Shown here: positions 36,254-42,352 of the stretch, one piece after another | Layout: each line of letters begins with the position of its first letter | How positions within the stretch are numbered: position 1 is the stretch's first letter | Assembly (NCBI RefSeq): GCF_023516595.1 | Contig: NZ_JAMGBG010000169.1 | Coordinates: 1 to 42,352, forward strand | Direction of reading: 5' to 3' | Length of the DNA stretch: 42,352 bases | Origin: Streptomyces neyagawaensis | Lineage (GTDB): Bacteria; Actinomycetota; Actinomycetes; Streptomycetales; Streptomycetaceae | Notes under the pieces: model-generated | Told to the model about the DNA's origin: nothing | Database searches by the model: none | Seen by the model: only the letters and a program-made list of their open reading frames with translations | Program-made: the position numbers and the translations under genes

Positions 36254-36757
36254 CTAGCGGTCCGCGACGCGCATCTCGAACCAGGTGGTCTTGCCGCGCG
36301 GCAGCAGATCCACGCCCCACCGGTCCGACAGTTTGTCGACGAGGAAGAGTCCGCGTCCGCTGATGTCCATCTCCTGCACCGGCATCAGACAGGGCAGGCC
36401 CCGCGAGGGGTCGCGGACCTCGACACGGATCCAGCCACGCCGTCGCCTCATCCGTAATCCGAAGACCCTGGCCCCGGTGTGCCGTACGGCGTTGCCGACC
36501 AGTTCGGAGACGAGCAGGACGGCGTCCTCGGTCATCTTGGGCGAGAGGCGCCATTCGCGCAGGACGACGACCTGGGCGAGCCGACGGGCGGTGGCCGCGG
36601 ACTCGGGGCGGGAGGGGAGCGGAACCTCCGCCTCCGTGGGGTTGCCGAACAACTCCAGCGCCTTCAGCGCCCGTTCGTCCTCGATCGCAGGCGACCAACG
36701 CGCCGCGGTCGCACTCCCGTGCCGCCGCGGCTGTTCGATACCCTCCAGCCCCGCCAT
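36254..36757 (-). CDS. HATPase-domain regulator (RsbW/anti-sigma-factor-like), TTA codon 101
   Basis: A 167-residue GHKL ATP-binding protein of the anti-sigma/serine-kinase type abundant in Streptomyces. The N-box is SELVGNAVRHTG (84-95), the G1 box VEVRDPSRG, and the G2 region ISGRGLFLVDKLSDRWGV. Such proteins phosphorylate anti-anti-sigma factors or sequester sigma factors, but no partner is adjacent. ATG 36757 is chosen for the GGGGG-containing upstream region; ATG 36865 would read through a hairpin. Codon 101 (36457-36455) is TTA, giving dependence on the bldA tRNA and hence on developmental stage. Confidence 0.85.
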   Translation of the reverse strand: MAGLEGIEQPRRHGSATAARWSPAIEDERALKALELFGNPTEAEVPLPSRPESAATARRLAQVVVLREWRLSPKMTEDAVLLVSELVGNAVRHTGARVFGLRMRRRRGWIRVEVRDPSRGLPCLMPVQEMDISGRGLFLVDKLSDRWGVDLLPRGKTTWFEMRVADR

Positions 36758-36809
36758 GCCCCCATCATGGCCGCCCGGAGCGCCCTCCGTGGCCGTTCCG
36801 GAGGAATAC

Positions 36810-36838
36810 AACCCCCGGAACCAACCATTCCGGGGGTT
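36810..36838. terminator. Hairpin upstream of the HATPase gene
   Basis: AACCCCCGGAA (36810-36820) pairs perfectly with TTCCGGGGGTT (36828-36838) around a 7-base loop. It is downstream of the enoyl-CoA hydratase gene and so could terminate it. It also lies in the probable leader of the HATPase gene and could act as an attenuator. Confidence 0.6.
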
Positions 36839-36942
36839 TCTGATGTCATATGCCAAAGGCATCACATACCTGTCGACGCCCCTCCTGACCTGCGCGGACC
36901 ATCTGAACTTCGGTCAGCGGACGGAGCTTTGGCCGGAACTTT

Positions 36943-36959
36943 CTTAAGACTGCCTTAAG
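36943..36959. promoter_or_regulatory. CTTAAG-5-CTTAAG inverted repeat
   Basis: Two perfect CTTAAG palindromes flank ACTGC in an unusually AT-rich patch (36866-37020) upstream of the HATPase gene. The sequence is rare in such a GC-rich genome and suggests a promoter/operator region. A second small hairpin, ATGCC-AAA-GGCAT, lies near 36848-36860. Confidence 0.4.
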
Positions 36960-37051
36960 GCTCCGATAAACCGCTCCATCGGGGGACGCGGGTAAGACAT
37001 CGCGTCAACTGCAAGGGGATCAGCAGAAGTCGTGGACCGGAATCCCGGCCG

Positions 37052-37819
37052 TCAGACGAACTTCGCCTTGCCCGGCCCCTCCTCCACGAAGCTGCGCATC
37101 CCGCGCTCCCGGTCCTCGGTGGCGAACAGACCGGCGAACCAGTTCCGCTCGATCGCGAGCCCCGTCTCCAGGTCGGTCTCCAGGCCCGCGTCGATCGACT
37201 CCTTGGCCGCCCGCAGCGCGATCGCCGGCCCCTGGGCGAGCTTCGCGGCCCACTCGTGCGCGGCCGTGTACACCTCGTCGGCCGGGACGACCCGGTCCAC
37301 GAGGCCGAGCGCGAGGGCCTCGTCGGCCTTGACCATACGGCCGGTGAAGATGAGGTCCTTGGCCTTGGAGGGGCCGATGAGGCGGGACAGCCGCTGGGTG
37401 CCGCCCGCGCCCGGGATCACCCCGAGCAGGATCTCCGGCTGGCCGAGCTTCGCGTTCTCGGCGGCGATGCGGTAGTCCGCGCACAGCGCCAGTTCGCAAC
37501 CGCCGCCCAGGGCGTAGCCGGTGACGGCCGCGACGACCGGCTTGGGGATGCGGGCCACCGCACTGAAGGAGTCCTGGAGGGCGCGGGAGCGGACGACCAT
37601 CGCCGCGTGGTCCATCGCCTGCATCTCCTTGATGTCCGCGCCCGCCGCGAACACCTTCTCCCCGCCGTAGAGGATGACGGCGCGTACGTCGTCCCGCCGC
37701 GCCGCCTCCTCGGCGAGCTCCTTGAGGCGGTCCTGGACGGCGATGTCCAGGGCGTTCATCGGGGGACGGTCGAGGCGGATAGTTCCGACGCCTTCGGCGA
37801 CTTCGAGATGCACAGTCAT
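37052..37819 (-). CDS. Enoyl-CoA hydratase/isomerase (crotonase family)
   Basis: A 255-residue crotonase. The oxyanion-hole segment is FAAGADIKEM and the second hole-forming region GYALGGGCELALCADYRIA. Glutamates E109 (GGCEL) and E129 (QPEILLG) occupy both catalytic positions of a true hydratase. GVIPGAGGTQRL is also conserved. It likely hydrates trans-2-enoyl-CoA in fatty-acid oxidation. It stands alone; a terminator lies just upstream, and another hairpin downstream. Confidence 0.93.
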   Translation of the reverse strand: MTVHLEVAEGVGTIRLDRPPMNALDIAVQDRLKELAEEAARRDDVRAVILYGGEKVFAAGADIKEMQAMDHAAMVVRSRALQDSFSAVARIPKPVVAAVTGYALGGGCELALCADYRIAAENAKLGQPEILLGVIPGAGGTQRLSRLIGPSKAKDLIFTGRMVKADEALALGLVDRVVPADEVYTAAHEWAAKLAQGPAIALRAAKESIDAGLETDLETGLAIERNWFAGLFATEDRERGMRSFVEEGPGKAKFV

Positions 37820-37847
37820 GCAGGCAGGTTAACGGGGACTAACGACA

Positions 37848-37886
37848 GCGGCTCCGGTGTGCTGCGTCACAGCACACCGGAGCCGC
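37848..37886 (-). terminator. Perfect 17-bp hairpin terminator after the first L,D-transpeptidase gene
   Basis: GCGGCTCCGGTGTGCTG (37848-37864) pairs without mismatch with 37870-37886 around CGTCA. It follows the stop of the minus-strand gene ending at 37927 and precedes the enoyl-CoA hydratase start. Confidence 0.85.
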
Positions 37887-37926
37887 GCGTCCGACCGGCA
37901 GGGCTATGCCCGTCCGACCCGAAGGA

Positions 37927-39207
37927 CTACGCCTTCCACTTGTCCCAGGACATGTTCCAGCCGTTGTAGCCGTTGTCCGGGTCGACGACACGGTCGTTGG
38001 AGTTCTTCACGACCACGACGTCACCGACCATCGAGTGGTCGAAGAACCAGCCGCCCGGGGCCTTGCGGTCGTAGCCGCCGCGGGTGTCGCGCAGACCGAT
38101 GCAGCCGTGGCTGGCGTTGTAGTTGCCGAAGGCGTCGCCGCCCCAGTAGTTGCCGTGGATGAAGGTGCCGGAGTTCGTCAGGCGCATGGCGTCCGGCACG
38201 TCCTTGATGTCGTACTCGCCGCCGTAGCCGACGGTCTCGCCGTTCATCCGGGTCACGCGCAGGCGCTCGCTGATGACCATCTGGCCGTTCCAGGTCTCCA
38301 TGCCGGGCTTGCCGGTGGTGACGGGGATGGTCTTGATGAGCTTGCCGTCCCGCTTCACCTTCATCGTGAGCTTCTTGACGTCCACGACGGAGACCTGGCT
38401 GCGGCCGATGGTGAAGGAGACCTTCTTGTTCTGCTCGCCGTAGACGCCGTCGCGCCCCTCGACGCCGTCGAGGTTGAGGTCGACGGTGACCTTCGTGCCG
38501 GCCGCCCAGTACTTCTCGGGGCGGAAGTCGAGGCGATCGTTGCCGAACCAGTGGCCGGCCACCTCGACGGGCGGCTCGGTCTTGATGGTGATGGCCTTCT
38601 CGACGTCCTTCGGGGCCGTGATGCCGCGGGTGAAACGGATCGAGAACGGCATGCCGACGCCGACCTTCGAACCGTCCTCCGGGGTGAAGATGCCGACGAA
38701 GGTGTTCTTCGGGGTCAGAGTGGTGAAGGACGACTCCTCGGCCGCCTCACGCCCCTCGGAGTCCTTCGCGACGGCGTGCACCTTGTACTCGGTGGCCGAG
38801 TTGAGGTGGATGGACGGCGTCCAGGTGGCGCCGCCGTCCGTGATCTCACCGGCGATCTTCTTGCCCTTGCCGTCCTCGACCGTGACCTCGGACAGCTTGC
38901 CCTTGGTGGCGGTGACCTTCAGGGCACCGCTGGTGGCCACGTCCTTGGCCTTGTTCTTCGGAGCGATGGAGACCACCGCTTGCGACGGCTCGGTGGCCGT
39001 CTTGCCGGAAGCGCTCTTGTCCGAGCCCTTGCCCTTGTCGCCGTCGGAACCGGAGTCGGACCCCCCGCCTCCGCCCCCGCACGCGGTGACGGCGAGCATC
39101 AGCAGGCCCAGCAGCAGTGCCAGGACCCCCCTGCTCCCCCGTGTCCGCGCGCCAACCGACGCCCCCGATATCGGTCGCCCGTTCAACTCTCTTGTCTCCC
39201 CTCGCAC
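37927..39207 (-). CDS. L,D-transpeptidase lipoprotein 1 (YkuD with Ig-like domains)
   Basis: A 426-residue cell-wall enzyme. The signal ends in a lipobox (LLMLAVTAC, C43), followed by a Gly/Ser linker. Two Ig-like domains are followed by the YkuD domain with HGNYWGGDAFGNYNASHGCI; the active cysteine is C369 in SHGCIGLRDTRGG. This matches the LdtMt2-type architecture. It makes 3-3 cross-links between peptidoglycan stems outside the membrane. The start is GTG 39207 with AAGG close upstream. It is followed by a strong hairpin. Confidence 0.93.
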   Translation of the reverse strand: MRGETRELNGRPISGASVGARTRGSRGVLALLLGLLMLAVTACGGGGGGSDSGSDGDKGKGSDKSASGKTATEPSQAVVSIAPKNKAKDVATSGALKVTATKGKLSEVTVEDGKGKKIAGEITDGGATWTPSIHLNSATEYKVHAVAKDSEGREAAEESSFTTLTPKNTFVGIFTPEDGSKVGVGMPFSIRFTRGITAPKDVEKAITIKTEPPVEVAGHWFGNDRLDFRPEKYWAAGTKVTVDLNLDGVEGRDGVYGEQNKKVSFTIGRSQVSVVDVKKLTMKVKRDGKLIKTIPVTTGKPGMETWNGQMVISERLRVTRMNGETVGYGGEYDIKDVPDAMRLTNSGTFIHGNYWGGDAFGNYNASHGCIGLRDTRGGYDRKAPGGWFFDHSMVGDVVVVKNSNDRVVDPDNGYNGWNMSWDKWKA

Positions 39208-39388
39208 GGCCTTGAGCAGGCCCGCACCCCTCCGCGCAGCACGCGCGTCCGCACGTACATTAACCAGATGATCGGATGGGATTAGCCCCGGCGAATGTCA
39301 CCGTTCAGTCCCAACTTGAACGATCCGAGCCCGGTCACCGGCCCGGCCCCGCCCCCGGACGCCCGCCGCGCGCGTACGGCTATGTCGG

Positions 39389-40615
39389 TCACTTCACCGC
39401 GGCACCCGCTTTCCATGCCTTCCACCCCATGTTCCACCCGCCGAGTCCATTGTCGGGAGCGACCTTTTTGTCGTTGCTGTTGACGACCTCGACGACGTCC
39501 CCGACGAGGCTGCGGTCGAAGAACCAGCCCGCGGGAGTGCTGGAGCTGCCGCCCTTCACATCGCGCAGGCCGACGCAGCCATGGCTGACGTTGGCCCGGC
39601 CGAAGGCGTCCGGGGCCCAGTAGTTGCCGTGCAGGAAGGTGCCGGAGGTGGTCAGGCGCATGGCGTGCGGAACGTCGGGGATGTCGTACTCGCCCTTGCC
39701 GTCCGCCTTCTTGAAGCCGACGGTGGCGCCGTTCATCCGGGTCACCTCCAGCATCTCGGTGACGACCATCTTCCCGTTGTACGTCGTCGTGCCGGGCGCC
39801 CCGGCCGTGACGGGCAGGGTGGCGAGCACATCGTCGCCGCGCTGGACGCGCATGGTGTGCAGGGCCGCGTCGACGACGCTGACCTGGTGGCGGCCGATGG
39901 TGAACGAGACAGTCCGGTACTGCCCGCCGTAGACGCCGGGCGCCCCCTCGACGTCGCGCAGCCGCAGGGCGACGGTGACCTTCGTCCCGGGCTTCCAGTA
40001 CGTCTCGGGGCGGAAGTCGAGGCGGCCCCCGCCGAACCAGTGCGGGCGGATCTCGACGGCGGGCTCCGCGGTGACACGGACGGCGCGTTCGACGGCCGCG
40101 CGGTTCTCGATCTCCCGGTTGAACTCCAGGGAGACGATCATCCCGGTGCCGACGGTGGAGCGGTTCTCCGGGGCGACGTACGCGATGAAGCGCTTGTCGG
40201 GGACGCGCGTGCGGAAGGTGACGTGCCGGGCGGAGCGGCGGCCGTGGGCGTCCAGCGCGACCGCGTCGACGGTGTACTTCGCGGCCGGCGCGAGCTTCCG
40301 TGAGCCGGTGGGGCGCCAGGTCAGCCCGTCGGCGGACACCCGGCCCGGAACGGGTGACTCCTGGGCGTCCTGCGACTTCACCACCTTGACGGACTCCAGG
40401 CGCCCGCTGGGCACCCGCACTTCGAAGCGCTGCTCCGGGCGCACGCCCTTGCTGCCGTCCTCGGGCGTGACCCGGATCGTGTCGTCCGGGGCTTTCTCAC
40501 TGGTCGGTGGGGGTGTGGGGGTGCATCCGGCGACTGCGGCCAGCAGGCCGGCCGCGACCAGTACGGCGGCCGGCGCGGCACCAGGGCGGCGCGCGTGCGT
40601 CTGTGCGTGGTTCAC
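39389..40615 (-). CDS. L,D-transpeptidase lipoprotein 2 (paralogue of the neighbour)
   Basis: A 408-residue protein with the same architecture: lipobox LAAVAGC (C31), two Ig-like domains, and a YkuD domain with HGNYWAPDAFGRANVSHGCV and catalytic C347. It shares long blocks with the next gene (PHWFGGGRLDFRPETYWKPG versus GHWFGNDRLDFRPEKYWAAG), so they are tandem duplicates. The GTG start at 40615 has no clear Shine-Dalgarno. A 181-base gap separates them and should hold the promoter of the downstream copy. Confidence 0.92.
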   Translation of the reverse strand: MNHAQTHARRPGAAPAAVLVAAGLLAAVAGCTPTPPPTSEKAPDDTIRVTPEDGSKGVRPEQRFEVRVPSGRLESVKVVKSQDAQESPVPGRVSADGLTWRPTGSRKLAPAAKYTVDAVALDAHGRRSARHVTFRTRVPDKRFIAYVAPENRSTVGTGMIVSLEFNREIENRAAVERAVRVTAEPAVEIRPHWFGGGRLDFRPETYWKPGTKVTVALRLRDVEGAPGVYGGQYRTVSFTIGRHQVSVVDAALHTMRVQRGDDVLATLPVTAGAPGTTTYNGKMVVTEMLEVTRMNGATVGFKKADGKGEYDIPDVPHAMRLTTSGTFLHGNYWAPDAFGRANVSHGCVGLRDVKGGSSSTPAGWFFDRSLVGDVVEVVNSNDKKVAPDNGLGGWNMGWKAWKAGAAVK

Positions 40616-40727
40616 GTGCGGCCCAACGACGGCGCACGCCCCCGGGAAACGTGAGTGCGAGGCGTGCTCTGGGCAGAACCATGGGAGACAACTCGACGGG
40701 GAGCAGGGACCTGCCCGTCAGCACGAG

Positions 40728-40760
40728 GGGGGTGTTGTGCGGGGCTGTCACAACACCCCC
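40728..40760. promoter_or_regulatory. Perfect 12-bp inverted repeat between divergent genes
   Basis: GGGGGTGTTGTG (40728-40739) pairs with CACAACACCCCC (40749-40760) around 9 bases. It is midway between the divergent starts of the transpeptidase gene (40615) and glgX (40835). Because both genes read away from it, an operator is likelier than a terminator. The TTGTG...CACAA core resembles sugar-regulator operators, but no regulator is named. Confidence 0.5.
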
Positions 40761-40834
40761 TGGGGCGGCGGGTCCCGGGGCTGGGACACCCGGCCCCGTT
40801 TTCGCGTCGGCCCACTGAGTCGCGGGAGGCCGTG

Positions 40835-42352
40835 GTGTCGAGCGCAGCCGAGCAGGAGGCAGTGGAGGAGACGCGCGGGGTGCCGGCCGCGCGTCGGGCC
40901 GCCGTGCTCAACGGCAGGCATATCGGGGCGGGGCCACCGCCGCCCGTGTGGCCGGGTGCCCCGACACCGCTCGGGGCGCGCTTCCGGGTGGGGCCGGACG
41001 GGGTCGCCGGGACGAACTTCGCGCTGTGGGCGGGCGGGGCGGAGGCCGTCGAGCTGTGCCTCTTCTCCCCGGAGGGCGAGGAGACACGGCTGAAGCTGAC
41101 CGAACTGACGCACGAGATCTGGCACGGCTTCGTGCCCGGTGTGCTCCCGGGCCGGAGGTACGGCTACCGGGTGCACGGCCGCTGGGACCCGTGGACCGGC
41201 GCCCGCTGGAACCCGGCGAAGCTGCTCCTCGACCCATACGCCCGTGCGGTGGACGGCGAGTTCAGCCTGCCGCCGGAGGTGTACGGCCACGTCAGGGACT
41301 GGCCCGAGCAGCATGTCGCGGACACCGTGCGCGACGAGCGGGACTCGGCGCCGTACGTCCCGAAGGGCGTCGTCGTGCACGACGACAGCCCCGACGACGA
41401 ATGGATGGACGACCGGCGGCCCAAGACCCCGTGGGCGGATTCGGTCATCTACGAGCTGCACGTCAAGGGGTTCACCAAGCTCCACCCCGGCATCCCGGAG
41501 GAGCTGCGCGGCACCTACGCGGGGCTCGCGCACCCGGCGGCGATCGAGCACCTGGTGAAGCTGGGCGTGACGGCGGTGGAGCTGCTGCCGGTGCATCAGT
41601 TCGCCCACGAGGACCATCTGCTGCGGCGGGGCATGCGGAACTACTGGGGCTACAACTCGATCGGCTACTTCGCGCCGCACGCCGCGTACGCGGCGTCCGG
41701 GACCGCCGGCCAGCAGGTCGGGGAGTTCAAGCGGATGGTGCGGGCGCTGCACGCCGCCGGCATCGAGGTCGTCCTCGACGTGGTCTACAACCACACGGCG
41801 GAGGCGGACCAGCGCGGCCCGAGCCTGTCGTTGCGGGGCATCGACAACCGCGGCTACTACCGCCTCCAGGGCGACGCCCGTCACTACGCGGACTACACGG
41901 GCTGCGGGAACACGCTGCACGTGGTCCAGCCGCACGTGCTGCGGCTGATCACCGACTCGCTGCGGTACTGGGTCACGGAGATGGGGGTGGACGGCTTCCG
42001 CTTCGACCTGGCGGCGGCGCTGGCCCGCTCGATGCACGACGTCGACATGCTCTCCCCGTTCCTCGCGGTCATCGCCCAGGACCCCGTGCTGCGGCGGGTG
42101 AAGCTGATCGCCGAGCCGTGGGACGTGGGCTCGGGCGGCTACCAGGTGGGCGCCTTCCCACCCCTGTGGACGGAGTGGAACGACCGCTACCGGGGCGCCG
42201 TGCGGGACTTCTGGCGGGGGGCGCTGCCCGATGTGCGGGACCTCGGCTACCGGCTGTCGGGGTCGAGCGACCTGTACGCGTGGGGCGGACGGCGTCCGTA
42301 CGCGTCGGTCAACTTCATCACCGCGCACGACGGTTTCACACTGCGGGACCTC
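40835..42352 (+). CDS. glgX: Glycogen debranching enzyme GlgX, N-terminal part (runs off the window)
   Basis: The frame from GTG 40835 is open to the window end, giving about 506 residues of a normal protein of roughly 700. A CBM48-like N-terminal domain (PLGARFRVGPDGVAGTNFAL) precedes the GH13 barrel. Barrel motifs include VVLDVVYNHTAEAD, GVDGFRFDLAAALARS with the nucleophile aspartate, and LIAEPWDVGSGGYQVGAFPP with the acid/base glutamate. The enzyme trims alpha-1,6 branches during glycogen or trehalose metabolism. GGGAGG (40824-40829) is five bases before the chosen GTG; GTG 40832 is the alternative. The 3' end is not seen. Confidence 0.95.
   Translation, partial: MSSAAEQEAVEETRGVPAARRAAVLNGRHIGAGPPPPVWPGAPTPLGARFRVGPDGVAGTNFALWAGGAEAVELCLFSPEGEETRLKLTELTHEIWHGFVPGVLPGRRYGYRVHGRWDPWTGARWNPAKLLLDPYARAVDGEFSLPPEVYGHVRDWPEQHVADTVRDERDSAPYVPKGVVVHDDSPDDEWMDDRRPKTPWADSVIYELHVKGFTKLHPGIPEELRGTYAGLAHPAAIEHLVKLGVTAVELLPVHQFAHEDHLLRRGMRNYWGYNSIGYFAPHAAYAASGTAGQQVGEFKRMVRALHAAGIEVVLDVVYNHTAEADQRGPSLSLRGIDNRGYYRLQGDARHYADYTGCGNTLHVVQPHVLRLITDSLRYWVTEMGVDGFRFDLAAALARSMHDVDMLSPFLAVIAQDPVLRRVKLIAEPWDVGSGGYQVGAFPPLWTEWNDRYRGAVRDFWRGALPDVRDLGYRLSGSSDLYAWGGRRPYASVNFITAHDGFTLRDL

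Noticed and set aside
33991..36363. 790-codon plus-strand frame across the toxin and propeller genes
   Set aside because: It crosses two convincing minus-strand genes and ends in a minisatellite (AIQAKAVPAK repeats); no start or domain support.

Overview
The window is actinobacterial chromosome, almost certainly Streptomyces. GC is very high with strong third-position GC bias, GTG and TTG starts are common, stops are mostly TGA, and the only in-frame TTA (bldA-type leucine) codons I find sit in three regulators.

Layout. Left flank (1-2109): the end of glyA and sdaA, serine metabolism. Regulators (2152-6221): a large LAL-type LuxR ATPase regulator and a divergent small LuxR regulator, each with one TTA codon. 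Then comes a contractile injection system (eCIS/CIS) locus (6364-28732). Its plus-strand structural genes are a DUF4255 cap-like protein, AAA+ ATPase, sheath, tube 1, a small CPHC protein, DUF6760, a 1183-residue disordered protein in the tape-measure position, tube 2, a LysM baseplate protein, VgrG-like spike, gp25, baseplate J-like, a possible 77-residue coupled ORF, a tail-protein-I-like wedge, and a bitopic zinc-ribbon/discoidin protein. Many neighbours overlap by 1-4 bases, so translation is probably coupled. Inserted on the minus strand (9218-13924) are two probable cargo toxins and a single-pass membrane protein.

The most interesting content is the cargo. The 416-residue protein at 10882-12132 carries, with near-exact spacing, the full catalytic set of CD38-type ADP-ribosyl cyclases/NAD glycohydrolases (W195, E216, D225, W244, S248, E277). 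The 566-residue protein at 12224-13924 has a degenerate DUF4157 module and a C-terminal deaminase signature (HAE at 439-441, PCVSC at 464-468). Both begin with the same leader (LALQ-x-x-AGNAA) and carry VQR repeats that also recur in the 1183-residue protein. No immunity gene, tail fibre or separate PAAR tip is visible. Together with known work on cytoplasmic Streptomyces CIS, this suggests a developmentally controlled, self-directed particle loaded with NAD- and nucleic-acid-attacking enzymes.

Right flank: an McrB/McrC modification-dependent restriction pair (28856-32265), a leaderless GH25 muramidase, an EF-hand protein, a GNAT acetyltransferase, a secreted ADP-ribosyltransferase toxin of the Scabin/pierisin type, a YVTN beta-propeller lipoprotein, a TTA-containing HATPase (anti-sigma-like) regulator, an enoyl-CoA hydratase, two tandem L,D-transpeptidase lipoproteins, and the start of glgX running off the window. 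All family assignments were made by reading the sequence; no searches were run.
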